Positions 12,225-20,385 of a DNA stretch of 64,000 bases are shown here, one piece after another. The stretch covers positions 2,504,592-2,568,591 of the forward strand of contig CP070653.1 of NCBI GenBank assembly GCA_020354665.1, in the 5' to 3' direction. A program made the translations under genes and the position numbers. Position 1 is the first letter of the stretch, and each line of letters opens with the position of its first letter. Under the pieces are notes generated by a model. The model did not search any database and was not told the origin of the DNA. It saw only the letters and a program-made list of their open reading frames with translations. This stretch comes from Burkholderiales bacterium. Its GTDB lineage: Bacteria; Pseudomonadota; Gammaproteobacteria; Burkholderiales; Burkholderiaceae_C.

Positions 12225-12253
12225 TTGCAAGCCTTTTCGTCGCCCCGTAAACT
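12225..12253 (+). promoter_or_regulatory. Sigma-70-type promoter for the D,D-peptidase gene
   Basis: TTGCAA at 12225-12230 and TAAACT at 12248-12253 are separated by 17 bases, close to the TTGACA-N17-TATAAT consensus. The predicted start of transcription is near 12260, only about 20 bases before the proposed GTG start. Confidence 0.55.
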
Positions 12254-12279
12254 CCCGTCCAAAGTCGTTGGGAAGCGGT

Positions 12280-13353
12280 GTGCGCAGCGTGATTAAGGCT
12301 GTCGGTGGGAAAGTTTTTTGGTGGGTGCTCGCCTTAGTGTTGGCGGTCGGCTTGCCATTGGGAAGCCGCGCGTTGGCTGCGTCCGACGCAGCCGCGGCGA
12401 AGAAGCGGACGACCGCTGTTGCCAAGACGGGCGGAAGAAAAGTAACTGTCAGCTCATCGCGCAGAGTCGCGGCATCCAAGCGCGCAGCGCGGCGCAGCGC
12501 AGCGCGCGCCGAACGGCCGGAACCGGTGCGACCGTCCGTCGGGCAGGTGCTGGGACTGCATGGAACCGAAGACCCGCTCGACCTCAAGTCCAGCGTCGCT
12601 CTGGTGCTCGACCAAGATACTGACGAAGTGCTGTTCAGCAAGAACCCGAACGCAGTACTGCCGATTGCTTCGATCACCAAGCTGATGACGGCGGTCGTCA
12701 TCGTCGAAGCCGAGCTGCCGTTGGACGAGAAGCTCGCGATCGCGATCGAAGACATCGATACCGAGAAGGGCAGCCGCTCGCGCTTGGCCGTCGGTACTAC
12801 TTTGTCGCGCGAGGAATTGCTGCACCTGGCTCTGATGGCGTCGGAGAACCGTGCTGCGCATGCCCTGGGTCGCACCTATCCCGGTGGCATGTCGGCGTTC
12901 GTTACGGCGATGAATCAAAAGGCCCTCGAGCTGGGCATGCTTGACACGCACTACGAAGAGCCGACGGGCCTGTCCAGTCGCAACCAATCGAGTGCGCACG
13001 ACCTCGCCGTCCTCGTCAAGGCGGCCTACGGCATGCCACTGATCCGCGACATGTCGATATCCTCGGAGTACCAAGTGTCTGCCGGAAGACGGCAGCTGCA
13101 GTTCCGCAACACCAACCGTCTCGTCAGCAACCCGTCGTGGGAGATCGGGCTGCAGAAGACCGGCTACATCGCTGAGGCCGGTCGCTGTCTGGTGATGCAG
13201 GCCCAGCTGGCCGGCCGCCAGCTGATCATGGTCTTCCTTGATTCGGCCGGCAAGTACTCGCGCTTGGCCGATGCTGAACGCGTCCGCCGGTGGCTGATCG
13301 AGGCGGCGCCTCACGTTCGCACGACGGCAGGACCCGTCGCGAGCGAGTCCTGA
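12280..13353 (+). CDS. pbpG: D-alanyl-D-alanine endopeptidase, penicillin-binding protein 7 type (peptidase S11)
   Basis: Periplasmic serine peptidase of the S11/PBP7 group that cleaves peptidoglycan cross-links. All three active-site motifs are present, numbered from the alternative TTG at 12268: SITK (135-138), SEN (192-194) and KTG (297-299). An N-terminal hydrophobic segment (about 17-38, ending ALAAS) is a signal peptide or anchor; a Lys/Arg/Ala-rich linker of about 50 residues follows. No ATG is available; I prefer GTG 12280 because GGGAAG at 12270-12275 precedes it, but TTG 12268 is possible. It has its own promoter and ends convergently with the IclR gene. Confidence 0.85.
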   Translation: MRSVIKAVGGKVFWWVLALVLAVGLPLGSRALAASDAAAAKKRTTAVAKTGGRKVTVSSSRRVAASKRAARRSAARAERPEPVRPSVGQVLGLHGTEDPLDLKSSVALVLDQDTDEVLFSKNPNAVLPIASITKLMTAVVIVEAELPLDEKLAIAIEDIDTEKGSRSRLAVGTTLSREELLHLALMASENRAAHALGRTYPGGMSAFVTAMNQKALELGMLDTHYEEPTGLSSRNQSSAHDLAVLVKAAYGMPLIRDMSISSEYQVSAGRRQLQFRNTNRLVSNPSWEIGLQKTGYIAEAGRCLVMQAQLAGRQLIMVFLDSAGKYSRLADAERVRRWLIEAAPHVRTTAGPVASES

Positions 13354-13392
13354 CCGGAGCGCGGCGTCGCGCGGCCTGCGCGGGCGCGGCGC

Positions 13393-14154
13393 TCAGCCCG
13401 CGTATCCGAGTGCTCTCGAGATTTGTGCGGCCGTGTTGCGAACGCGGTCGAGCCAGTCCTCTTCGAGGCGATCGGCCGGCGCTGAAACCGACAGGCCCGC
13501 GACCAGTTTGCCCTGATCGTCGTAGATGCCTGCGGCCATGCACCGCACGCCGAGCTCAAGCTCCTCGTTGTCTCGCGCTACGCCGCTCTGTCTGACCGCC
13601 GATAGCTCGCGCTCGAGCGCCGGCAATGTCGTGATGCTGTTGCGCGTGTGCCCTGCAAGCCCTGTACGGGCAGCATAGGCCCTCACGCGCTGCGGATCGT
13701 CCTGCGCAAGGAACAGCTTGCCTACCGATGTGAGGTGCAGTGGTGCGCGGCCACCGATCGCGCGCACGACCTGCATTCCGGAGCGCTCGCTGTATGTGCG
13801 TTCGACGTAGACGATCTCATCACCCTGCCGGACCGACAGATTCACCGGCTGGTGGGTCATCTTGTGTAGCTCACGCATCGGGGCGAGCGCGGCTTCGCGA
13901 ACGTCAAGCCGTCCCTTCACGAGGTTCCCGAGCTCGAGCAGGCGCATGCCAAGCCGGTAGCTGCCTGCTTCCGGGCGGTCGACGAAGCGCCCGATGGTGA
14001 GGTCGTTGAGGATGCGGTGGGCCGTGGATGGATGAAGGCCTGTGCGCTCGCTGAGGGCCTTGAGCGGGACGGGGTCTGGCTCCGAGGCCAACACGTCGAG
14101 CAGTGCGAAGGCTCTTTCGAGGACCTGAATGGTCGGACCGGAGGGATCCTTCAT
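13393..14154 (-). CDS. IclR-family transcriptional regulator
   Basis: DNA-binding regulator of 253 residues. The N-terminal winged helix-turn-helix (residues about 8-70) shows IQVLERAFALLDVLA and HPSTAHRILNDL, and the C-terminal IclR effector domain (about 85-250) shows HLTSVGKLFLA and ARDNEELELGVRCMAAGI. Effector and targets cannot be deduced. Hopanoid-precursor genes lie directly upstream on the same strand, but nothing shows it regulates them. A GCATT-N5-AATGC palindrome upstream (14200-14214) may be an autoregulatory operator. Confidence 0.9.
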   Translation of the reverse strand: MKDPSGPTIQVLERAFALLDVLASEPDPVPLKALSERTGLHPSTAHRILNDLTIGRFVDRPEAGSYRLGMRLLELGNLVKGRLDVREAALAPMRELHKMTHQPVNLSVRQGDEIVYVERTYSERSGMQVVRAIGGRAPLHLTSVGKLFLAQDDPQRVRAYAARTGLAGHTRNSITTLPALERELSAVRQSGVARDNEELELGVRCMAAGIYDDQGKLVAGLSVSAPADRLEEDWLDRVRNTAAQISRALGYAG

Positions 14155-14199
14155 GTCGGCTGCTGATCTCTCGCTGTGCTGCAGGGCAGCGCCTATTCT

Positions 14200-14214
14200 G
14201 CATTACGAAAATGC
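14200..14214. promoter_or_regulatory. Candidate operator palindrome upstream of the IclR gene
   Basis: GCATT-ACGAA-AATGC is a perfect 5-base inverted repeat with a 5-base spacer, centred about 53 bases upstream of the IclR start codon. IclR-type regulators usually bind short palindromes of this size near their own promoters. Only one copy was noticed. Confidence 0.3.
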
Positions 14215-14250
14215 GCAGCGCTGTGGGAACCCCTGTCTGCGCGGCGCCAT

Positions 14251-15585
14251 TCACCCGGCCAGCGCCGCAGCGTTGCCAGCCGCCACACCCGAACGCACCG
14301 CACCCTCCAGCGTTGCGGGGTAGGGGCCCGAAATGAAGTCGCCGGCTGCCCAAAGGTGGGCAGCCACCTGTGCAGCTGGCCGGTGGAGGCCGGGTGTGCA
14401 GAGAAAGGTGGCTCTCTTCTCGACCAGCGTCCGCAGCGGGCGCAGCTCACAGCGCGCGGGCGCCCCCAATGCATGAGCCGCCTGCTCAATGGCGGCTTCC
14501 TGCAAAGCAGGCACGCCGCGCGCAACCCACCGCGAGGCGCCGCTTGCCACCAGCGCGAGACGGCCATACGCCCCGTGCGTCTGCCCATGATCGAACATGA
14601 ACTGGGCAGGTGCATGGCCTTCGTCGGCATGCAGCAAGGTCATCGGGCCTTGCAGCCTCGCCCCCGTGGCCTCGACATAAACAGTGGCTATCGGCTCGAA
14701 CCGCAGTGCGCGTGCCGCGTTCGCCCATGCCGGGTTGATCGACTCGACGAGCCGTGCCGCCTCGTTGGCGCTGCACGCGAGGACCACCGCGTCGTAGTCG
14801 TCAACCCCTGCCGCGATGATTCGCCAGCCACCGTCGATCGGCTCGATCGCCTGCACCCGCTGCCCAGACAGGACGTCTGCACCGTGCGCTTCCAGCCACT
14901 GCCGGGCCGGCTCCGGAACGAGGTCACTCAACGGCACGCGCGGCAACAGCAAGTCAGCCGACCCCGGCGCGCTGAACAGCGCGTCGCGGAGCACGCGCAG
15001 GAACACCGCGGCACTGGCCTGCGCCACCGGCGTGTTGAGCGCAGCCACGCACAAGGGCTCAATCAGCTGGGTGCGCACGTCATGTCCGAGATGACCGGCA
15101 AGCTCGGACACGGTCGCTGCTGCATCGCAGTGGAAGCTGCGCAGCGTCCACGAGCCGGCCGCTCGCAGCAGACGCAGCCGTTGAATCAGCGGCCAGTCCG
15201 GATGGCGCAGTACAGCGCGGGCGAACGCGAGCCAGGGCGGGTTGCCCTTCAGCGCAAGCCCTCGGCCTTGAGCGTCGACGAGTTGAAGCGGCAATCGCAG
15301 CAGCACGCGGTGGGGGTCGACCCCTACTCGCCGCATCAAGGCGAGCGTCTGGGCATAGGCACCGATAAGGATGTGTTGGCCGTTGTCCAGCAGCGCGGTG
15401 CCGGCTTGCACGGTGCGAGCCCGCCCGCCGAGCCGGTCGGCCATCTCGAACAGTGTGACGGCGCAGCGTCGGCCGACGCACTCGACCGCGGCGGCCAGTC
15501 CAGCCCAGCCACCACCGATCACTGCTACGCGCCGCGGGCCTGCTGCGCTCAAGCGAGCGTCCTTCGCGCGAGCGTCATCGGCCAC
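14251..15585 (-). CDS. hpnE: Hydroxysqualene dehydroxylase
   Basis: FAD-dependent oxidoreductase that converts hydroxysqualene to squalene, third step of the HpnCDE route. The dinucleotide-binding motif VAVIGGGWAGLAAAVE lies at residues about 20-35, followed by DRLGGRART, and the C-terminal FAD motif LWAAGDFISGPYPATLEGAVRSG is complete. Length 444 is normal. Its start overlaps the 3' end of hpnD by 11 bases, so the two are probably translationally coupled. With hpnD and hpnC it forms a leftward hpnC-hpnD-hpnE operon; no squalene-hopene cyclase gene lies in this window. Confidence 0.92.
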   Translation of the reverse strand: MADDARAKDARLSAAGPRRVAVIGGGWAGLAAAVECVGRRCAVTLFEMADRLGGRARTVQAGTALLDNGQHILIGAYAQTLALMRRVGVDPHRVLLRLPLQLVDAQGRGLALKGNPPWLAFARAVLRHPDWPLIQRLRLLRAAGSWTLRSFHCDAAATVSELAGHLGHDVRTQLIEPLCVAALNTPVAQASAAVFLRVLRDALFSAPGSADLLLPRVPLSDLVPEPARQWLEAHGADVLSGQRVQAIEPIDGGWRIIAAGVDDYDAVVLACSANEAARLVESINPAWANAARALRFEPIATVYVEATGARLQGPMTLLHADEGHAPAQFMFDHGQTHGAYGRLALVASGASRWVARGVPALQEAAIEQAAHALGAPARCELRPLRTLVEKRATFLCTPGLHRPAAQVAAHLWAAGDFISGPYPATLEGAVRSGVAAGNAAALAG

Positions 15586-16423
15586 GCCAGCGCGTGCGCG
15601 TGGCGATCCAGAGTTTGGTCAGCGGGGTCAGGGATATGCGCTGGTGCAGGACCTGAAACCCGCCAGCCTCGATCTCCTGCAGCAAACGACGGTAGATATT
15701 GGCCATCATCACACCGGGCAGCTGCGATGCGCGATCAGCTTCGGGCAGGAGCGCAAGCGCCTCGTCGTAGATCCGATGTGCGCGGTCGGCCTGGAATTTC
15801 ATCAGCGCGGTGAAGCGGTCGCTATAGCCCCAGGGCGGGCTGCGTTGCAGGAGTTCCTGGCTATCGATGCCGAACTGCCGAAGCTCGGCCAGCGGCAGGT
15901 AGATACGACCGCGTCGCGAATCGTCGCCGACGTCGCGAATGATGTTCGTCAGCTGAAGGGCGAGGCCCAGGCGGTGCGCATAGGCCGTGGTTGCCTCCGA
16001 AGACCGTCCGAAGATCGATGCTGCGACTTCGCCGACGATACCCGCAACGAGGTGGCAATAGTGCTGCAGGGATGGCCAGTCGAGGAAACGGCTCTGTCGC
16101 AGGTCAATCTCGCAGCCGTCGATCACGGAGTCGAGGTGCTCTGCGGTGATGCCGAACGCCTTCGCGTGCGGCATCAACGCCTGCATCACCGGATGGTGCG
16201 GCGTGCCCGAGAAGCTCTCCACGACCTCGCCACGCCACCAAGCGAGCTTCGCTGCGGCGACGCCGGGGTCACGGGCCTCGTCAACGACGTCGTCGACCTC
16301 GCGGCAGAAGGCGTAGAAGGCAGTGATTGCCGCTCGCCGCTCAGGCGACAGGAACAGGAAGGCGTAGTAGAAGGACGAGCCGCTGCCGGCGGCCTTGTCC
16401 TGCACGTACTGCTCAGGCGTCAT
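15575..16423 (-). CDS. hpnD: Presqualene diphosphate synthase
   Basis: Squalene/phytoene synthase-family enzyme that joins two farnesyl diphosphates into presqualene diphosphate. The first Asp-rich motif CREVDDVVDEARD lies near residues 40-52 and the second is NIIRDVGDDSRRGRIYLP near 165-182; GSSFYYAFLFL at the N-terminus is also typical. The 282 residues match HpnD. It is the middle gene of hpnC-hpnD-hpnE, with a 108-base gap after hpnC and an overlap with hpnE. Confidence 0.93.
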   Translation of the reverse strand: MTPEQYVQDKAAGSGSSFYYAFLFLSPERRAAITAFYAFCREVDDVVDEARDPGVAAAKLAWWRGEVVESFSGTPHHPVMQALMPHAKAFGITAEHLDSVIDGCEIDLRQSRFLDWPSLQHYCHLVAGIVGEVAASIFGRSSEATTAYAHRLGLALQLTNIIRDVGDDSRRGRIYLPLAELRQFGIDSQELLQRSPPWGYSDRFTALMKFQADRAHRIYDEALALLPEADRASQLPGVMMANIYRRLLQEIEAGGFQVLHQRISLTPLTKLWIATRTRWRGR

Positions 16424-16531
16424 CGTCGTATGCTCAGCGGGCCGTGCATTCTCGCAGGGAACTCAACACCGGACTTCGCGTCGGCGTGGCGCGCTGCTGA
16501 CATAGCGATGGCGCGCGGTGCGCGTGGCTCG

Positions 16532-17362
16532 CTACATGAGCGCTGCGCGCCAGAGCAACGGCAGCGCGTCGCCGACTCGCAAGCGGGGGCGGTGCACCAT
16601 CGTGGCGTGGTCGAGGCGCGAGATCTTTTCCAGAATTCGAAGTCCCCCCTGTATCACGACGCGCAATTCCCAGCCAAGGCGACCACGCAGCGTCCCCGAG
16701 AGCGGTGCGCCATGCATCATCGTTTCCCTCGCCCAGCAGCACGCATCGGCCACGAGCGCACGCGTGGCCGATGAGTCGCGGCGGGCCAACAACGCGGCGG
16801 GATCGACGTCGAAGCGTCGGCAGTCAGCCAACGGCAGATAGATGCGTCCGCGTCGCAGGTCAACACTCAGGTCCTGCCAGAAATTGATGAGTTGCAGGGC
16901 AGTGCAGATCGCGTCCGAGCGCTCGAGCGCGTGTTCGTCGGCGACGCCGTACAGGTGCAACAGCAACCGTCCCACGGGGTTGGCCGAACGCGCGCAGTAG
17001 TCGAGCAGATCGCGGCGCGTTGCGTAGCGCGTGGTCGTGACGTCCTGTTCGAACGCACTGAGCAACGCCTCGAACAGCGATGTCGGCAGCGAGTGCCGAT
17101 GCATTACGGCGGCCAACGGCCCGAAGACGCCGCGCCACCTCGATGAAGGCTGCTGACCACCCGCCACGGCAGATAGGTCGCGGCGATAGGCCCCGAGGTC
17201 GGTCAACCGCTGCGACGCCGATGCGTCGCCTTCGTCAGCCAGATCGTCGGCCGTTCGCGCGAAGCGATAGATCGCGATGACGGCCGGCCGCAGGCGCCTC
17301 GGGGTGAGGATCGACGCGACCGGGAAGTTCTCGTAGTGATTGACTCCGTGGACAGGGTTCAT
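16532..17362 (-). CDS. hpnC: Squalene synthase HpnC (hydroxysqualene synthase)
   Basis: Squalene/phytoene synthase-family protein that converts presqualene diphosphate to hydroxysqualene. Family marks are ENFPVASILTPRRLRP near the N-terminus, the Asp motif RTADDLADEGD, and NFWQDLSVDLRRGRIYLP. I chose the ATG at 17362 (276 residues, MNPVHGVNHYENFPVAS) because HpnC proteins normally begin shortly before HYENFPVAS; the frame stays open to 17545 but the extra 61 residues are Ser/Arg-rich and unlike the family. It is the first gene of hpnCDE. No clear ribosome-binding site precedes either start. Confidence 0.88.
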   Translation of the reverse strand: MNPVHGVNHYENFPVASILTPRRLRPAVIAIYRFARTADDLADEGDASASQRLTDLGAYRRDLSAVAGGQQPSSRWRGVFGPLAAVMHRHSLPTSLFEALLSAFEQDVTTTRYATRRDLLDYCARSANPVGRLLLHLYGVADEHALERSDAICTALQLINFWQDLSVDLRRGRIYLPLADCRRFDVDPAALLARRDSSATRALVADACCWARETMMHGAPLSGTLRGRLGWELRVVIQGGLRILEKISRLDHATMVHRPRLRVGDALPLLWRAALM

Positions 17363-17863
17363 CGGAAGACGATGGCTCGATGTGGAGGCGGCGCTCGGCA
17401 GGTGCCGACCGTCGATTGTCCGCAACCCGACGCTCGGGTTTCGGCGGCGTGGGGTGAGAGCGTTGGTTGACTCGACAGTACTGACTGAAGAATCGGTCAT
17501 TATTCGACGCGGCGGTGCAGTGTCGCGGGCGCGGCCGTCTCGCACTCAGAACGCGGAGCGCCCTTGAGATGCGCCTCGACACCGTTGCGCTGTTTTCAGA
17601 TCCGAAGTGTCCCGCTCCGGTTGGCGCGCAGATCGCAGTCGAGCTCGCGCAACAGGAGGGGCATCCGGCAAAACCGGAGTGCAACGATCGATTTGCCGCG
17701 GCACAACTCTCTTCACCGGGGCTCGTGATTCATCAGGTCGAAGGCGCCGCATGCTGGTGGGCCAGATCGAGCACGATCGTATGCACTTGTGCTGGTCAGG
17801 CGAGCGGTTATCGAAGCGTCTGTGGCGTGCGACACTCCATCGCTGTGACGTCGAACGCCGCCC

Positions 17864-17887
17864 CACATCGCGATGCGTCGCGATGTG
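17864..17887. repeat. Perfect inverted repeat with 10-base arms
   Basis: CACATCGCGA (17864-17873), loop TGCG, TCGCGATGTG (17878-17887). No T-rich run follows on either strand, so it does not look like an intrinsic terminator. It could be an operator, a structured RNA element or a cruciform site. No second copy was noticed in this window. Confidence 0.6.
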
Positions 17888-18007
17888 CATGGCGTGTTCC
17901 CGGGTCCACTGACGGTCGGCATCACGGAAGCCTGATCGACGTTACCGCGTCCAGGTTGACAGCGCTGCGGGCGCTGGACGCAGCGTGGCTGCGCATGCGG
18001 TGCGCGA

Positions 18008-18034
18008 TTGGGCGCCGCGGGCGCAGGATAAAAT
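18008..18034 (+). promoter_or_regulatory. Weak promoter candidate for tRNA-Leu(UAG)
   Basis: TAAAAT at 18029-18034 is a good -10 hexamer; the best -35 match, TTGGGC at 18008-18013, is 15 bases away, shorter than ideal. The tRNA begins 72 bases downstream. Confidence 0.3.
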
Positions 18035-18105
18035 TGTTCATTCGTCAACCGGCGCCGGCATCGCGGACTGACTCGAATGCGCCGATTCCGGCATCGGTGC
18101 CGCCT

Positions 18106-18192
18106 GCGCGGGTGGCGAAATTGGTAGACGCACCAGGTTTAGGTCCTGACGCCAGCAATGGTGTGCGGGTTCGAGTCCCGCCCCGCGCACCA
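18106..18192 (+). tRNA. tRNA-Leu(UAG)
   Basis: An 87-base class II tRNA with encoded CCA. The acceptor stem is GCGCGGG with CCCGCGC, the D-arm reads GGCGAAATTGGTAGACGC, the anticodon loop is TTTAGGT (anticodon UAG, reads CUA and other CUN codons), a long variable arm follows, and the T-loop is GGTTCGAGTCC. The outermost anticodon-stem pair (27-43) is a C-A mismatch. It lies just upstream of tig, a common betaproteobacterial order. Confidence 0.96.
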
Positions 18193-18223
18193 GAAACCCT
18201 TCTCGAGGAGAGAGCAAATCATC

Positions 18224-19537
18224 ATGCCGGTTAATGTGGAGACCCTCGGCGCGCTCGAACGCCGCATCACACTGACCCTGCCGGCCGAGACGATCAACGC
18301 CGAGGTGCAGTCGAGACTGAAGCGACTGGCCCGTACGGTCCGGGCGGACGGATTTCGCCCCGGCAAGGTGCCGATGAGCGTCGTCGCGCAGCGCTACGGC
18401 TATTCGGTCCAGTACGAGGTGATGAACGACAAGGTCGGCGAGGCGTTCGGCTCTGCGGCCGCGGAGGCCAAGCTGCGCGTCGCCGGAGCGCCCCGCATCA
18501 CGCAGAAGGAGGACGCACCGGAGGGCCAGGTCGCGTTCGACGCGACGTTCGAGGTGTACCCGGACGTGAAGATCGGCGACTTGTCGGCCGTGCAGGTCGA
18601 TCGTGTGTCCGCCGATGTCGACGACGCGGCGATCGACCGGACGATCGGGATTCTCCGCAAGCAACGAAGGAGCTTCCAGCAGCGGCCATCCTCGGAGGGT
18701 GCCGCCGAGGGCGACCGCGTCACGATCGACTTCGAGGGCAAGATCGACGGTGAACCGTTTGCCGGCGGCAAGGGCGAAGCGTTTCAGTTCGTGATCGGCG
18801 AAGGCCAGATGCTCGAGCAGTTCGATGGTGCCGTGCGCGGCATGAAATCGGGCGAGAGCAAGACGTTCGCGGTGGCATTTCCGGCCGACTACCACGGCAA
18901 GGACGTCGCGGGGAAGGAGGCGGACTTCCTGGTGACGGTCACAAAGGTGGAAGCGCAGCACCTGCCTGAGGTCAACGAGGCGTTCGTCAAGTCGCTCGGC
19001 ATTGCCGATGGCAGCGTCGACGCACTGCGTGCGGACGTGCGCAAGAACCTGGAGCGCGAGGTGAAGTTCCGCGTCCAGACGCGCAACAAGGCGGCCGTGA
19101 TGGATGCGCTGCTCAAGGCGGCCGAGCTCGACTTGCCGAGGATCTTGATCGACGGCGAACTCGAACGTATGGTCGCTGCTGCGCGTGACGACCTGAAGCG
19201 GCGCGGCGTCAAGGATGCGGACAAGGCGCCGATTCCGAAGGAGCTGTTTCAGGCCCAGGCCGAGCGTCGGGTTCGGCTCGGGTTGGTGGTGGCGGAACTG
19301 GTCCGCGCGAACAGCCTGCAGGCAAAGCCGGAGCAGTTGCAGAAGCACATTGCCGAGATGTCGCAGAGCTACGAGAAACCCGCCGAGGTGATGCGGTGGT
19401 ACCTCAGCGACCGTCAACGCATGGCCGAGGTGGAGGCGGTGGTTATCGAGAACAATGTCACCGAGTTCGTTTTGGGACAGGCGAAGGTGACCGACAGGGC
19501 GCTCCCGTTCGACGAACTGATGGCTGCGGGTAGCTGA
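18224..19537 (+). CDS. tig: Trigger factor (ribosome-associated chaperone, peptidyl-prolyl isomerase)
   Basis: Chaperone that binds nascent chains at the ribosome exit. Of 437 residues, about 1-115 form the ribosome-binding domain, with the signature GFRPGKVPMSVVAQRYG (E. coli: GFRKGKVP). About 150-235 form the FKBP-like isomerase domain (GDRVTIDFEGKIDGEPFAGG), and the rest is the helical C-terminal domain. The ATG at 18224 (MPVNVETLGALERR) is preceded by GAGGAG at 18205-18210; the longer open frame upstream is the tRNA. clpP, clpX and lon follow. Confidence 0.95.
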   Translation: MPVNVETLGALERRITLTLPAETINAEVQSRLKRLARTVRADGFRPGKVPMSVVAQRYGYSVQYEVMNDKVGEAFGSAAAEAKLRVAGAPRITQKEDAPEGQVAFDATFEVYPDVKIGDLSAVQVDRVSADVDDAAIDRTIGILRKQRRSFQQRPSSEGAAEGDRVTIDFEGKIDGEPFAGGKGEAFQFVIGEGQMLEQFDGAVRGMKSGESKTFAVAFPADYHGKDVAGKEADFLVTVTKVEAQHLPEVNEAFVKSLGIADGSVDALRADVRKNLEREVKFRVQTRNKAAVMDALLKAAELDLPRILIDGELERMVAAARDDLKRRGVKDADKAPIPKELFQAQAERRVRLGLVVAELVRANSLQAKPEQLQKHIAEMSQSYEKPAEVMRWYLSDRQRMAEVEAVVIENNVTEFVLGQAKVTDRALPFDELMAAGS

Positions 19538-19560
19538 TGGCAAGCGTCGAGAGGCGCGTG

Positions 19561-19589
19561 TCTGAAAGAGGACTCCGCCCGCGCCGTAT
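19561..19589 (+). promoter_or_regulatory. Possible sigma-32-like promoter for clpP
   Basis: TCTGAAA at 19561-19567 and CGCCGTAT at 19582-19589 with a 14-base spacer partly resemble the heat-shock consensus CTTGAAA/CCCCATnT. A separate CATAAT at 19620-19625 could be a -10 for the ordinary sigma factor. Both are weak. Confidence 0.25.
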
Positions 19590-19660
19590 GGGACGCATGC
19601 AGGGGTCCAGACTTGCTCTCATAATCAGCCTCGTTCTTCCCTGATCAAGCTAGGTTTCTC

Positions 19661-20269
19661 ATGAGCGCCCACGACACCCAGAGCCTGGGAATGGTACCCA
19701 TCGTCATCGAGCAGTCCGGCCGCGGCGAGCGTGCCTACGACATTTACAGCCGTCTGCTGCGCGAGCGGGTGGTCTTTCTCGTCGGGCCGGTCAACGACCA
19801 GACCGCGAACCTGGTGGTCGCCCAATTGCTGTTCCTCGAGAGCGAGAACCCGGACAAGGACGTTTCTCTGTATATCAACTCGCCAGGCGGCAGCGTGAGT
19901 GCGGGGCTGTCGATTTACGACACGATGCAGTTCATCAAGCCCGACGTGTCTACGCTATGCATGGGAATGGCCGCCAGCATGGCGGCCTTCCTGCTGGCTG
20001 CCGGTGCGAAGGGCAAGCGGTTTGCGCTGCCCAACTCGAAAATCATGATTCATCAGCCGATGGGTGGAGCACAGGGCCAGGCGACTGACATCGAGATACA
20101 CGCGCGCGAGATTCTCAAGACGCGGGAACAGCTGAACCGGATTCTTGCTGAGCGCAGTGGCCAGCCAATCGAAAAGGTGCAGGCCGACACCGAGCGCGAC
20201 TACTTCATGTCCGCCGGAGAGGCTGCCGAGTACGGGCTGATCGACCAGGTCATCGCTCAGCGCGGATAA
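19661..20269 (+). CDS. clpP: ATP-dependent Clp protease proteolytic subunit
   Basis: Serine protease forming the double-heptamer chamber of ClpXP/ClpAP. The catalytic triad is visible: Ser106 in GMAASMAAF, His131 in MIHQPMGG and Asp180 in TERDYFMS. The segment [16 protein letters not shown] is also highly conserved. With 202 residues and the propeptide-like opening [19 protein letters not shown] it matches the family. It sits between tig and clpX; about 120 bases upstream contain promoter-like elements, so it can be transcribed independently of tig. Confidence 0.97.
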   Translation: MSAHDTQSLGMVPIVIEQSGRGERAYDIYSRLLRERVVFLVGPVNDQTANLVVAQLLFLESENPDKDVSLYINSPGGSVSAGLSIYDTMQFIKPDVSTLCMGMAASMAAFLLAAGAKGKRFALPNSKIMIHQPMGGAQGQATDIEIHAREILKTREQLNRILAERSGQPIEKVQADTERDYFMSAGEAAEYGLIDQVIAQRG

Positions 20270-20346
20270 GAGGGGCCCGCACACCGAACAGGGCTGGCTA
20301 CACCAGGCAATTTCTCCCGGTGCGAGGTTGTCCGATTCCACTATCA

Positions 20347-20376
20347 TTGGGTGGTTTAGGCGACCTCGATTAGTAT
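20347..20376 (+). promoter_or_regulatory. Weak promoter candidate for clpX
   Basis: TTGGGT (20347-20352) and TAGTAT (20371-20376) are 18 bases apart in the 116-base clpP-clpX gap. The clpX ATG is only 10 bases further and has no obvious ribosome-binding site, so a transcript from here would be nearly leaderless. Confidence 0.25.
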
Positions 20377-20385
20377 CTGTTCGGT

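Larger units (their letters stand above)
17363..18105. other. Gene-poor region of about 740 bases between hpnC and tRNA-Leu
   Basis: No reading frame here resembles a known protein; those present on both strands have arginine-rich compositions expected of chance frames in GC-rich DNA, and one on the plus strand runs through the tRNA gene. The region should contain the hpnC promoter and the tRNA promoter. It also contains a perfect 24-base inverted repeat at 17864-17887 (separate entry). Confidence 0.6.

Noticed and set aside
13354..13392. Possible hairpin between the convergent D,D-peptidase and IclR genes
   Set aside because: GC-rich complementarity is imperfect and there is no T tract; too weak to call.
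14176..15813. Plus-strand frame of 545 codons opposite hpnE
   Set aside because: Arg/Gln/His-rich shadow; hpnE with intact FAD motifs occupies the other strand.
17546..18048. Two minus-strand frames of 111-114 codons in the hpnC-tRNA gap
   Set aside because: Arg/Ser/Pro-rich, no ribosome-binding site, no family resemblance.
17515..18234. Plus-strand frame of 239 codons between hpnC and tig
   Set aside because: It runs straight through the tRNA-Leu gene and has no recognisable domain.
18038..19543. Minus-strand frame of 501 codons opposite tig
   Set aside because: Antisense shadow of a certain gene; composition and lack of domains argue against coding.
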